Positions 20,736-32,805 are shown, counted from the stretch's first letter. The stretch is DNA of 64,000 nt from Limnanthes douglasii subsp. nivea (GCA_036936605.1 JAUPFV010000005.1:190090958-190154957), one strand, 5' to 3'. Notes: generated by a model not told the origin, from the sequence alone. Numbers and translations are program-made.

Positions 20736-22435
20736 AGAATGAAGTTAATGTTAAGAAATCTGAGCTGCTTCACTCAAGGTTGAACAATTAAACCATTAAA
20801 GTTGATATGAAAAAAGTTAACAGTTTATATATGCAGTCTTTGAGAATTGAAGAGGATTTTTTGAAACAAAATTCTTACAATTCTTGGTTTATTGAAGGTG
20901 ACAGCAACACTAAACTGCATAATGCTTATGTATCAAAAAAGGAGGAAAAATACTATACATGGAATTAAAGAAGATAACAAGTGGATCTACAATCCTAAGG
21001 ACATTGATAGATCAGCAGAGAAGTATTTCAAGTCTTATTACGCTAGAAAGCCTTATGAAAGCCATGATAAGGAGGAAACCTGTATGCAAGATGCCACCAT
21101 GTCTTCTATTCCTAAATTAATCTCTGATTCTGATAACGATTCTTTGATGAAAGCTACAAATGAAGTTGAGCTATGGAACATTTTAAACACGATGAACTCT
21201 GCAAGTGCTGCAGGCATAGAAGGGTACAATGTTTCTTTTTATAAAGTTTACTGGAACATTATAAAAACTGACTTGATTTTGGATATGAATTCTTACCCCT
21301 CTGGCCATAAGATCCCAAATGGGTTCTTTGCTACCGGCCTCTGTCTTATTCTCAAGACAGTGAATCTTATATACTAGAATAATTACCGTCCCATAAGTCT
21401 ATGTTCACTGACCAACATAATTCTTTCTAAGTTGATTAACACTAGGTTAGCCAGTATTCTCCCTAGAATCATCTCTAGCACTCAAGGTGCCTTTGTTAAA
21501 AATCGATCTATACATGAGAATATTGTAGTTTCTAAAGAGATGGCTTATGACTTGAATAGAAATCCTTCTAAAGGAAACATCATGGTCAAATTAGACATGT
21601 CTAAAGCATTTGACATGATGTCTTTCCCTTTTATTATCAATGTCCTTACTTTGTTTGGTTTCTCTAAGAAATTTGTTAAGCTTATTGGTGACGTGATCAA
21701 GGAGATAAACATTTCCATATTGATCAATGGTAAGGTTTATGGCTATTTCCAAACCTTAAGAGGCTTGAGACAAGATGACCCCTTGTCCCTAAGCCTCTTC
21801 ATCATTAGTGAAGAAGTGCTTGTGCGTGGGATTTCTCACCTTTATAATCATAATAAGAGCATACAATTTGCCTCTAGATCTACCTTCATTTTCCCGAGTA
21901 TTACTTTTGCGGATGATATTTTAGTATTTACTAATATCTTGGAATCCTCAATCAATCTTCTTAGTTGTTTTTTCAAGACAGATACATCTGATTTCAGGAT
22001 AATTAATTAACAAAGAGAAAACTCAGATCATTATCTCAAACAGACTTCATCAAAGTAGGATCAATATCCTGGAAACCAGCACTGAATTCAAAGCTGAGCA
22101 ATTTCCTATAAGTTAGTTAGGGATAAACCTCAGCTGTAACAACAAAGCAAAGAACTTCGGTAAGTTGATAGAAAAATCAACGCAAAAATCACTGAATGGG
22201 ATAGTAAATTACTTTCTTTCGGGGGAAGACTTTCTTTAATTTCTTATATTCTCATATCTATTCCTTATTATTAGATGCATAATACAATGCTGCCTATTAG
22301 TTTTATCAAAATACTTGAAAAAACCTTCAACAAGTTTCTATGGAGATCTAAATCAAATGTTAAAAATGTCTATTGGACAGCTTGGGTGAATCTTTGTAAG
22401 CCTTTTGATGAATGATGATTGAATATCAGAAGATT
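20736..22435 (+). pseudogene. LINE B reverse transcriptase (unit 1)
   Basis: Open stretches at 20892-21377 and 21432-22010 carry RT motifs: SASAAGIEGYNVSFYK, TQGAFVKNRSIHENI, MVKLDMSKAFDMMSF (motif A), RGLRQDDPLSLSLF (motif B, with G changed to D) and ITFADDILVF with an intact FADD box. Several nonsense and frameshift changes occur between and after them. Confidence 0.8.
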
Positions 22436-23341
22436 AACTGATATTCAGAACACTCTTTCTAAAAAGTTAAGGTTCAACTATAGAAAGAATGAAAGTTTAT
22501 GGTCTCTAATGATGCATGACATTTATAACAAAGGAATTCATCCTCTTAAAGCTAACTTTTCAAAACATGGCTCTCTTATTTGGAAACGCTTGATTAATAT
22601 TAAAGATACTGCTGAAACTAATATTCGATGGTTATTGGGCAGTGGTGACATAAATTTTTGGTTGGAGAATTGGCATAACCAGATTCCCATCATGGATCAC
22701 CGCAACACTGAGGCTAATCTATGATTCCTTGATAAGACAGTAAATAATTTACGGAAAGCTAATAGGTGGGATACTAACATGTTGAGAGGTTTTTTAGAAG
22801 AGACCAGAATCAATCAGATTTGTCTCTTCAAAGTAGATCCCGACAAGAAAAATCAATATGATAGAATGAAGCTCAATGTTGACGCTGCTTGCATCCCCAA
22901 TGGTGAAGCTGGTGGCAGTATGATTATCAGAAATCACAATGGAGATATTGTTAAGGGTTTAGGAAAAATATTTAGAAAGCTGTCTTCTATTATGGCTGAA
23001 ACTCGAGCCCTGCTTGAAGGTTTGCTGTTGTGCAGAGAAAATAGTTGGTTAAAAGTCGATATTGAATTTGACTGCCAAACTTTAATTGATCTTCTTGCAA
23101 AAGGGAAAAACCCTGGTATTTGCATTCTTTAATTTCGATATGCAGAAGATTAATTCACCCTTCAATGACAATCAAGTTCATCCCTCAAATGCAAAATATA
23201 GATGCAGATTGGCTCGCAAAGTGGACGTTGAATTGCAAACAGAAAGTGAAATTCTCTCAATTCAATGCTCCTGCTGATCTTCTATCTATTGTTCTCGTGG
23301 AGAGTATGAGTATCGGATATATCAACGCTGGTACTGACTAA
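22436..23341 (+). pseudogene. LINE B ORF2 C-terminus with RNase H (unit 1)
   Basis: 22419-22724 is the region between RT and RNase H (WKRLINIKDTAETNIRW, SGDINFWLENWHN). RNase H begins at about 22867 (KLNVDAACIPNGEAGGSMIIRNHNGD), continues ETRALLEGLLLCRENSWLKVDIEFDCQTLID, shifts frame near 23125 and ends MQNIDADWLAKWTL...SIGYINAG at 23341. It belongs to the same domain family as the LINE at 1-420. Confidence 0.8.
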
Positions 23342-23678
23342 TCAAGCTCTGTTGTTAGTCTTCTTCAATTTTGAATTCGTCGGGCTTCTTAGATGGTTAT
23401 CTGATCGTTTAGTTCGATTGTTTTCTTCTTTTTGGAGTTGTTTGTATTCACTGGAGATTGTCTAAAGCAAAATATTGAAGCTGAGATTCGAGGAGTAAGA
23501 ATGTCGAGGTTGAAGTCGCTGAGGTCCGTAGAATGTAACGGCTAATTTTTCAAATGATCAGCCTAATGTGAGGCTATAATTAGGTTATGAGTTCTAAGTC
23601 CTTGTATTCTGAACAATTGCTATAATTGGTCCTTAAATGTAATATAGTTTCAATTTTTACCAAAAAATATAAAAATAA

Positions 23679-23694
23679 ATAAATTTATTCACTT
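23679..23694. repeat. LINE B 3' target-site duplication (unit 1)
   Basis: This is an exact 16-bp match to 18304-18319, directly after the A-rich LINE end. Confidence 0.75.
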
Positions 23695-24810
23695 ATATAA
23701 TTTATTAGAGCTCCTTGCTTCTCTAGCCTATACTTAGGAAAAGAAGCGTCGTAGCAGCTGGCTTCCGCACTGCCAATATGTTGTTGTCATGTAAACGAGA
23801 TAGAAGGAAACATATTTTGTATCTTGTGAGAGCGAGACTAATATACAGCCTTAGGACAAAAACCGACAAATACGTGTGTGGCCAAGGGCCACCTCTTTCA
23901 AAAGATTACTTATAAATATTACCATAATTTTGCAATTAAATCTATCCAAAGTGGTAAAGATAATATGTCTCATTAACTGAAATTTATTGGTTCGGAATCC
24001 TTCCGATCAGGGGAGATCTAGAAATGAAAATAAAAAGGGCTAAATTATAAAGTCATATACATATCTTCCGATACATTTTTCAGTACTTTCGCCAAACCTA
24101 GTTCTATGGTTATTTTTGAATGCGTTATCTAACTCTAGAAACATCAACGTGTCAGCTGTAAAAACACCAGTTTCTCACTGTCAGTACGACGACAAACCAT
24201 TGTGAAACCGTCTTCTTCCAACCATTTTGAAAACAAAAATAACATAAATTTGTAAAAATAGTTTATAGACCAAATCCTTTTCGATTTATTTCTGTTTCAA
24301 CGGTGGCTTTGTTTCAATTGTGGCTTTGTTTCTCACAAATATTTTAAAAATATCAATTTTTTTTTTGTTTCAACGATGGATTCTTTAATACCAAGTCTTT
24401 TACATGAATTATTTACCATTTTATTTAATTTCCAATTTTGATATTTTTTTTAATAATTTTAAAAACTTCCACTTATTAATCTCTATCTTATTATAAGAAA
24501 ACAAGACGTGTAAGTTTCTTTTAAAATTAGTTGTATTCTAATTATAACAAATTAAGTAGTATGAAAATGAAAAAAGAAAGTCATACGACTTTCTCTTAGA
24601 ACAAAAATGTAAACAACTCTATCAAGTGGCGGGACCGGGACGAAAGGGAGCCATCCAGCCCCGAGTGGCTCCACGGCTGTCCAACTATTTTTAAAATCGA
24701 ATCATCTTTGCAGATTTGGATTGAGTCAGAAAAAATATAAAGTGGCGAATCGTGTGCACAAGATTACTTGCCGTTATTTAAGCTTCATAAGAACACCAAA
24801 TACAATAACA
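23695..24810 (+). promoter_or_regulatory. Upstream region of P450 copy 2
   Basis: This region is nearly identical to the copy 3 upstream region (45713-46226 joined to 51396-52035) and much less like copy 1, which lacks the part from about 24000 to 24677. A GC-rich block at 24626-24680 contains GGAGCCA...TGGCTCC, able to form a short stem. The probable TATA box is TATAAA at 24736-24741, 75 bp before the ATG. The region holds the uninterrupted form of the site where copia inserted near copy 3. Confidence 0.65.
24736..24741 (+). promoter_or_regulatory. Probable TATA box of P450 copy 2
   Basis: TATAAA lies in AAAAAATATAAAGTGG, 75 bp before the start codon and identical in position to 51961-51966 of copy 3. 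Copy 1 lacks it. Confidence 0.5.
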
Positions 24811-27051
24811 ATGGAAGCAAAATGTATTCTTTACTCGTCTCTCTTCCTCATCTGGATCGTTCTCATTCTCCGATATTTGTTTAACTCAAAAAGAAAAAGT
24901 AAGCTCAACTTACCACCAACTCCTTCCAATTCACTCCCTATCATCGGTCACCTCCACCTCTTCAAGCATCCCCTCCACCGCACTCTCGACTCTCTCTCTC
25001 AAAACCTCGGCCCAATCATCTCACTCCGCCTCGGAATTCCAGCCTTGTCTACGTCGTCTCCTCTTTCTCTATTGCGGAAGAATGTTTCACCAAGAACGAC
25101 ATTGTCCTTGCCAACCGTCCTCCCATATTAATGAACAAGTACGTAGCCTATAACTTCACTACATTGGTGACTGCTCCGTATGGAGACTTCTGGCGCAACA
25201 TTCGCAAGATTGCAGCACTGGAAATATTCTCAACACATCGTCTTAAAGATTTCTTGTCCATGAGGAGACATGAGATCCATCAGCTAATAATCAAGCTGGC
25301 TCGCGAGTCAAGTGAATCGAGAAATGGATGGGGTAAAGTGGAACTCAAGTCATTGTTCATGAACTTGACTTTGAATACCATTCTGAGAATGGTCGCAGGA
25401 AAGAGGTATTTTGGCGAAGATGTAGAGAACGAAGAAAAGACAGAGTTTGTTAGAAAGCTTATTACCGATGTTCTTTCTTATGCTGGTGCTGGAAGTAAAG
25501 AGGATTATTTTCCATTTTTGAATTTGATTTCAAACTACGAGAGCAAAATAAAGAAGCTTGGGCAAAACTTCGATCGCTTCTTGCAAAGTTTGATCGATGA
25601 GCAACGTAACAGGAAGGAGAAGGAACCGTACCTAATTGATCATTTGCTTTCTTTGCAAGAAACAGAACCTGAGTACTACTCGGATCAAATCATCAAAGCC
25701 ATATTAGAGGTACTTTTAGCATCACATGATTGATCTACTTAATTAGATACATAGTGACCATACTTGATTGTTTTACCCTATATTAATAAAACAAACTCTT
25801 AATTAGGATCACATATATAATCAGATATTACCTTTTACTATCTGATCTCTATGCCAGCTTTGCTACCATGTTAGATACCATGAGACTAACATTCCCAAAA
25901 AGATGTCTATGCAGAGGAGGGTTGCATATGAGACTTATACACTACAAATTAGGATTATACAAATGATGTGAAATTATCTTCAATACACGCCCTCCATGTC
26001 AGAGACTTAACCTACTTGGCAGTCCTCTGGTCGCATGAGGCTTAAGCACTCATATTCCGTTGAGAGGTATGGTAGGAATGGTAAGGCCCATGTGATATAA
26101 CATGGTATCAGAGCTTCCATGTCGTATTGTTTGGCCCAAACTTCAAGTTTCGAGTGGCTCCAACCTCTGGAATGGACGGTGATATTCATGGCCTGATTTG
26201 TAGTGTACAAGATAACTCGCTTCTATAGAGAACACCTGAGAATAAGACCATGGCCTCTAAGATGGTATCTGAAACTGTCTGTTAAGGGTTGACTATAAAA
26301 GGATTTTCGTGTGAGTCCCTCTCCATTGGGACATGTTTGGCCTATTTGTTAAGGGTCAATTGTTTGGCTCGATACGATTCATTAAGAATTACTCTCACCC
26401 AATCATTAAAATCTTCATGTTACTTGTTATATCTTTATACAGGATCTGTTACTTGGTGGAACTGATACTTCATCCATTACACTGGAGTGGGCGCTAACCA
26501 ATCTACTTAACAATCCAAGCATACTAGAAAAGGCTCAAATGGAAGTAGACAATGAAATTGGTGAAGATAGGCTAATTGATGAAGCTGATCTTTCGAAGCT
26601 TCACTATCTTCAAAATATAATCACTGAGACATTTCGTTTGACTCCAACAGCTCCTCTTCTATTGCCACACATATCGTCAGATGATTGTGTTTTAGCCGGG
26701 TACGACATGCCACGTAACACAACTTTACTTGTGAATGTATGGTCTATTCACCGAGATCCGAAAGATTGGGATGAACCTACAATTTTTAAACCTGAAAGAT
26801 TTGAGAAAGAAGGAAAGGCTGAAAATGTTATCCCATTTGGCTTAGGTAGGAGGAAATGTCCTGGAGAAAGTATGGCTCGCCGTACGGTTGGCTTGACATT
26901 AGGCTTGTTGATCCAATGTTTTGAATGGGAGAAAGTCGATGATATGGAGATTGACATGAGTGAAGGAAAAGGAGCCACCATGCCCAAAGTAGTACCGTTG
27001 GTTGCACTATGCAAATGTCGTCCTTCTGTACAAAGGCTTTTATCTGAATAA
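24811..27051 (+). pseudogene. Cytochrome P450, CYP81 family (copy 2, frameshifted mosaic)
   Basis: The gene has the same structure as copies 1 and 3: exon 1 24811-25709, intron 733 bp, exon 2 26443-27051. At 25035-25038 it reads GGAATTCC where the other copies read GGATCC, a 2-bp gain. The frame is lost after about residue 75, just after ISLRLG, and a stop follows near 25131, before any catalytic region. The rest of exon 1 is open in the shifted frame, and exon 2 still has GGTDTS, ETFR, PERF and the heme Cys, so loss is recent. Promoter, exon 1 and the intron start match copy 3; the later intron, exon 2 and 3' flank match copy 1. One Lys-to-Asn change lies just before the heme loop. An assembly error at the frameshift is possible. 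Confidence 0.85.
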
Positions 27052-27546
27052 CTGTAATTTCCTTTTTATCCAACTACTTAGTTTGCTTTCTTCTTAGACA
27101 AAAGCTTCTTACTGAATCCCTATGATACCTTCTTTAACCAACTATAATGTTAAGGCTTTTGACATTGTCTAAAGATGCAACTAAATAAACATATTCTTAA
27201 CATTCACTTGTTCTATTATGTAATTACTCATCTTGCCATACATATGACTAGATATAGAGATAAAAATGTATGTCGCAAAATGGTTCCAATATGGAAACAA
27301 AATTTATTTAGTATTTTATGTTGTTGGGCAAATTTTTTATCATTGTAAAAAATGAATCAATTTTATATATTTATTAACTGCTTTTATAAAGTCTTAAAAT
27401 TTTATGAGGATGAAACATATACGTTTGATTTTATACAAATATAATAGGTATGTTGAAAGATACGAGAGAAATATAAATGTTACATCTTCAAATGTAGCAG
27501 GTAATAATAGTATTAATAGAGGTAGAAGCAAAATCGTCCTAACTTA
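27052..27546. other. 3' flank of P450 copy 2
   Basis: This non-coding DNA is homologous to the copy 1 flank with scattered differences; it has a single unit of the 31-bp repeat that is doubled in copy 1. No gene is seen. Confidence 0.5.
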
Positions 27547-27881
27547 TGAGGGCAGAATCATGCAAAGAGAAGATCTTGGTGAATTAAGGGTATAATTCGA
27601 CATATAGAAAGTCTTTCAGGAGTAATTGATAGTTATGTAATACTAAATGACCAATTTATAACAAACAATAAACTCGATGAGGGGACCACAATTAACAACT
27701 TGTTTAGATACGTGACACCCTAAAAATGTACTATAAAAGCACACCACATCTTTTGGGGAAATGTGATTGATTAATGCTTAACGAGTTATTGCTTAGGAAT
27801 TTCTTTCTCTAGAATGTGAAGTTTCTTTCTCTAAACTCATATATAACTAAGACATAACGAATCTGGTCCTTCGAACATTAT

Positions 27882-28260
27882 CAAAGTAAAAAACTAACAT
27901 GGAATATTGTGATAATTCTGTGGCTTTAACAGCCTTTCTAATGGGACTCCTCCAATGAATATTGAAAGATATATTGTGGATGAAAGACATGAAATGACGT
28001 TTATGGTTTTTCTAGATAACATTGAAAAAATAATATTGGTAGAGGAGACTCACGCTTCAGAAATAGGCTCTTTTGATCAGCTTGAGCATAATCAGTTCAA
28101 AAAATCTCTTAATACAGCCCAACCTCCTAAAACAAATTTACAACCTAAAGTATCAAATTAGTTTCCTCCGAGGCCTAGAATACACCAACAATTATATAGA
28201 TGCAATAAAGTGCTAGGCCAATGTCAAAAAATGGATTCGTCCAAATCATTTTAAGGAGTT
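27882..28260 (+). pseudogene. Tat gypsy gag 3' remnant (unit 2)
   Basis: Only the end of gag remains after the deletion. The open piece 27955-28161 aligns with 5570-5770 of unit 1, where a TAG interrupts it. No recognisable functional motif is left. Confidence 0.5.
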
Positions 28261-28500
28261 AACTGAATGTGTGGCAACAATATTCGATAAAACTCGGAGT
28301 CAAGTATAATTTCGCAATCCTTTTCCTATAAAAAATCCGAAGGAAAATAGAAACAATAAATATATTAAGTACCATGAAGATTTTGGCATAATACGAAATA
28401 ATGTGTGACATTGAAAAAATAAATACAAGTATTAATCGAGAATGAGAAGCTAACCGCCTTCGTAAAGAAGGAGTCACAGAAAAATCCGAACGTTAAAGAA

Positions 28501-29341
28501 ATGTCAAAGAAAGAAAATGTGTTGGTGATCACCAAGGAAAATAATTCTTTTGATATCAAAACAAAATACTTGGGCCCAAAAGAGGGAAGGAACAAAATTA
28601 GTATTGTTGAAGAGGTTATTCCAAGGAAAAAGGTTAGTGATTTATGTGCATTTTTTGAATCTCTGGAAATTTTTGGAGGTGATAATGTTGCAGAAAATTC
28701 GAACAATTCTTGGAAAAGGCATATAGTCATCCTTACTACTCAGCTTTAAGCAAGAGCTTGGATACATTTTTTATCAAAATCCTTCTCCAATACTTTGCTT
28801 TAAAGATGATGATATGAGAGATGCAGCAGGTACACATTAAGAAGCAGTTGTTATTGCAGCAGCAGGTACACAGGAAGAAGCAGTTGCTATTGCAGCAGGG
28901 ATAACTGGTGATCAAGTGTGCAGAGTTTTGATTGATACATGCAGCTCTGCCAACATTTTATTCATGAGTACTTATAATAAGATTATTAACCCTCCTGTAA
29001 TCCGGAGATCGAATCGAACTATTGTGGGATTTACAGGGGTGACAACAGAAGTTGAGAAATTTGAAAGTGTGGTAGAGTTGGGTCGAGGGTCATTTAACAA
29101 ATAAGTAACTATATTGTTTATTGTACTAGGCACACTAACTTCTTATAATGCTGCCTTTGAAAGGTCTTGGTTATCCAAGATGCATGTAGTAATTTCTATT
29201 GTCCACCACTGCTTTAAATATGTTGTGGGGAATAATATCCAAACGGTAAGAAGTAGTCAAAAAATGGCAAGAGAATGTTATAGTATTATTTTGTCTTCCA
29301 AAAAAATTCAGGGGAATGAACCAGAAAAGCATAGCATGTAG
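28501..29341 (+). pseudogene. Tat gypsy protease region (unit 2)
   Basis: 28916-29104 has CRVLIDTCSSANILF, again with Cys in place of the catalytic-triad Gly. The linker SYNAAFERSWLSKMHVV (29114-29341) follows. A 36-bp in-frame tandem duplication lies directly upstream at 28823-28894. Stops break the frame at 28747 and elsewhere. Confidence 0.7.
28823..28894 (+). repeat. 36-bp tandem duplication in gypsy protease region
   Basis: Two 36-bp units start at 28823 and 28859 (GCAGCAGGTACACA...). Unit 1 has one unit here. The period is a multiple of three. Confidence 0.75.
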
Positions 29342-29469
29342 TAGGAACTTCCTCGAAACCTACCCATGTTGATGATCTGAGGGAGTCCCCTGGTCTTTTG
29401 GTTTCTGATGAAAGTTATGAAGATTATACGTATCCAAATGGAAAAGTTTTGAAAATTGGTACAAAATTA

Positions 29470-30020
29470 TGCCCGCTGAAATAATATGCCACAGGCTGAT
29501 AGTTAAGAGTAATGTGCATCCAATCGTAGAAAAAAGAAAGTATTTTTCTCAAGAGAAATCCGAAGCAATAATGGATGAGGTAGATCATTTATCATGAGTA
29601 GGGCATATTCGGGAACCTCAATATCCATTGTGGACAGCAAATCCAGTGTTGGTCAAAAAGAAAAATGGCATTTGGTGAATAAGTGTAGATTTCACTAACT
29701 TAATTAGGGATTGTCCAAATGATCCTTTCCTAGACCCGCAGATAAATAAATTTGTAGATTCGACATCAGGAAATCGATTACTTTCCTTTATGGATGCCTA
29801 TGCAGGGTACAATCAGATTAAGATGGATCCGAAGGATTAAAAAAACACTTCGTTTATGAATGGAAGGGGTCTGCACTGTTATAAAGTAATTTCTTTTGAG
29901 TTAAAAAATATAGGGGCTACTTATCAATGTTTGGTGAATAAAACTTTTGAAGCGAAAATTGGACAAAAAATTGAAATGTATATTGATGATATGTTGGTAA
30001 AAAAGTCTCAAAGATGAGGA
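29470..30020 (+). pseudogene. Tat gypsy reverse transcriptase remnant (unit 2)
   Basis: This is the counterpart of 7110-7666. MDAYAGYNQIKMD (about 29790) is better preserved here than in unit 1, and YIDDM (about 29980-29994) is intact, but stops occur after KD and in the LVKKKNG region, so no frame is usable. Confidence 0.75.
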
Positions 30021-30266
30021 TAATTTTGATGATTTTGAAGAAACTATTGCTAACTTAAAAGAGTCAACCTGAAGTTAAATCTAAAAAAATGTACATTTGG
30101 GGTTCGATCAGGAAAATTCCTTGGGTATATAGTAAGTGAAAGATGGATTGAAGATAACCCAGTATAGTTGAAAGCTTTAACCACTATGAAACCCCTTTGA
30201 AATATTAAAGAAGTTCAAATATTAACGGGCCGGCTGGCAGCGTTAAATATATTTATATCCCACTTT

Positions 30267-30966
30267 TTGGAAAAGTGTGCTCATTTTTTTGAAGTGTTGA
30301 GACATACAAATTGTTTTAATTGGACAAAAAAAATATTCTTAGGCTTTTCGTCGGATAAAAGAATACCTTTTATTGCTAGAACTCCTGACAAAACCTATTA
30401 CGGAGGAGAAATAATATGTTTATATAACGGTAACAGATTATTTCGTAAGTGTTGTTTTAATTCAGGAATAAGAGAATATCCCAAGACTAGTGTATTACAT
30501 CAGCAAAGATTTGTTAGATGTAGAGAAATAATATTTGAAATTAGAAAAGTTGGCTCTTGTGTTAGTTATTGCTCCTCAAAAAATGAGACCGTATTTTCAA
30601 GATCAGCCATTATTGACCAAATGGTCAGTTAAGGTGAGAGATTTTGATATTGAGTTTGAAACTAGGACTGCAATCAAAGCTCAAGCCTTGACAGATATTT
30701 TACTCGAGTTTCATTATGAATGGTCAGATATGGAAGTAGATGTAGAAAATTCTAAGCCAGATTATATAATTCGAACATATGGGGGTTCAAGTACGTCAGG
30801 TAGCGGGGCAGGGATGCAATTAATTTCTCCAGAAGGAATTGCTACATACCAAGCTATCCGTTTTGAGTTTAAAGCAACGAAGAATGAGACAGAATACGAA
30901 GCGGCTCTAGCCGGTTTAAGGCTTGTTCAAATTTGTAGGGCAAAAAAAGTTAAAAAATTTAACTAG
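30267..30966 (+). pseudogene. Tat gypsy RNase H and second RNase H (unit 2)
   Basis: The open frame 30535-30966 joins the end of the first RNase H (PYFQDQPLLTKWSVKVRDFDIEF, IKAQALTDILLEF) to the second, Tat-specific RNase H (TYGGSSTSGSGAGMQLISPEG, NETEYEAALAGLRLVQI). In unit 1 a stop separates them, so unit 2 shows the older arrangement. The upstream part is frameshifted (30267-30632). Confidence 0.75.
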
Positions 30967-31291
30967 TGAAGTATGTGAAGATATTAAAAGATTTAACTTT
31001 AGTCTTCAAAAATATAATATATGAACATGTTCGAAGATAGGAAAATTCTATGACAAACTCGCTGACAACCGCTTTATATTCAGAGGATTAGTTGTGGATT
31101 ATTACCCAAGAAAGTCCTTCAATTAATAAAAATCCAGAGAAAATGGTTGGAATAATGGATAAAGCTTATCAAATATCCATTTGCAAAGTAAAAGATTGAA
31201 GACTTGACATCATCGATTTTTTTTTTAAAACAATGAATTACCTATTGACAAATCACTGTCTAATAAAATATGTTTTAAATCTCAAGGCTAC

Positions 31292-32401
31292 ATGGTCCTC
31301 GGAGGAGTCCTTTACAAGAAATATTTTAGCAGAACTTTACTCCAGTGTTTGGGAAACGATGAATCACAAATGATATTGTCAGGATTACACGATGGAGAAG
31401 GATCCATGCATTATGAGTACAAAGCTCTAATAGGAACATTATATTTGGTAGGAAACTGTTGGCCTACGATATCTTCCGATGCTAAAGAGTTGGTTAAAAA
31501 ATGTGATACTTGTCAAAGGTTTGCTAACATAATTTATAAACTAGGGGTTCCTCTTGAAAGTATATGTAAAGCATTTCTATTTGACCGATGAGGTATTGAC
31601 CTTGTTGGACCTTTACCAATGGCTTCTGGAGGGTGACAAACAATAATCGTGACAGTAGATTACTTCTCAAAATGGGTAGAAGCAGAACCATTAGCTGGAA
31701 CAAAGGCCAAAGATGTAATCAGGTTTATCACTTCAAATATTTATTGTCGTTTTGAAGTTCCAATAAAAATACTATAGATTATAGGCCTCGGTTGGATAAT
31801 AAATATTTGAAAGATTTTTGTCTCTCTCGAGGAATGTAAGGTGCTTTTCAGCTCCTTTTGATCCACATACAAATGGATGAGTTGAAGTTACTAACCAAAA
31901 CATCCTCAAACGAGCTAAAGAAAAACTTGGAAGGAAAGACAAGAAAATGGACAGATTACTTGAAGGAAGTTCTTTGGGCGTATCGAACGACTCCATGAAC
32001 TTCAACTTTAGAATTTGTATTTGCATTGGTGTATGGATGGACGTAGTACCCATCGAGGCAGTTTTCTCATCGAGTCTAACGATGAATACAGGTGAGTTGA
32101 GTTGGGTTTGATCAAAGAGAAAAGTAGACGAGCACAAGTGAATTCCTTACATTACTCGACATTAATGAGAAGTAGATACACCTCCAAAGTTAAACAAAGA
32201 GAATTCAAATTTGGAGATCAAGTTTTAAAGAAAGTTTTTCTTCACAAAAAAAAACACCTCAGAAAACTAAGTTTCAATTGGGAAGGCCCATATGAAGTAA
32301 CAGAGAAGGTGAAGAATGAAATATATCGAATCAAGGATAAAGAAGGAAGAAATCTCAAACATCCGTGGAACATGGAACATTTCAAATTGTATTTAGAATG
32401 A
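31292..32401 (+). pseudogene. Tat gypsy integrase remnant (unit 2)
   Basis: 31292-31591 has the zinc-region end CDTCQRFANI with both Cys kept (unit 1 lost one). Then come the core VGPLPMASGG* and VTVDYFSKWVEAEP in broken frames, and the C-terminal part 32102-32401 ending HPWNMEHFKLYLE. Confidence 0.75.
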
Positions 32402-32539
32402 TTGTAACAAATATATGATTTTGTGTACAATATCAGTGGCATACTCTGTCCTACCCTGGTGGCGCAGGAATGTTTTAATGAGGTTTATATTAGCCGATTC
32501 GTATATATAAACTTTTGCCACAAAATTATCTATTACGAT

Positions 32540-32683
32540 GAACCTAAACGATATTCCAACAAAGCTTAGTCTTCAACCATTAATTTTGGACCTAAAAGGT
32601 CTATCAACAATAGTTGATCTTCAACTATTAATTTTGGACTTAAAAGGTTTTCCAAAAAAAATTGGTCTTTAATTATTAAAAAC
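32540..32683. repeat. 48-bp tandem repeat, 3 copies (unit 2)
   Basis: The units start at 32540, 32588 and 32636 and match 10191-10334 in number and order, so the array existed before the duplication and has not changed in copy number. Confidence 0.8.
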
Positions 32684-32805
32684 ATAATGGAAACAAACCC
32701 GATGCATTTCATGAAATACTGAAAATTAGTACAAAATTTCCTCGAATATTATGAGGACTTTAGCAAAATTTCGTCAAAAATTATGATGACTTTAAAAAAT
32801 GGGTT

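Larger units (their letters stand above)
18320..23678 (+). mobile_element. LINE B, near full-length L1-type element (unit 1)
   Basis: This 5.36-kb element has ORF1 (DUF4283-type plus CCHC knuckle), ORF2 with apurinic endonuclease, reverse transcriptase and RNase H, and a 3' end rich in A. It is flanked by 16-bp direct repeats. Many stops and frame changes show it is dead. Its right flank runs directly into the P450 copy 2 promoter region. The second copy is at 40487-45696. Confidence 0.85.

Noticed and set aside
24626..24680. GC-rich block upstream of copies 2 and 3 as an rRNA or organelle fragment
   Set aside because: It has a short GGAGCCA/TGGCTCC stem but I recognise no rRNA or plastid sequence in it.
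24811..25131. Copy 2 frameshift rescued by an alternative intron
   Set aside because: No suitable GT-AG pair around 25035 would restore the frame without removing conserved N-terminal residues.
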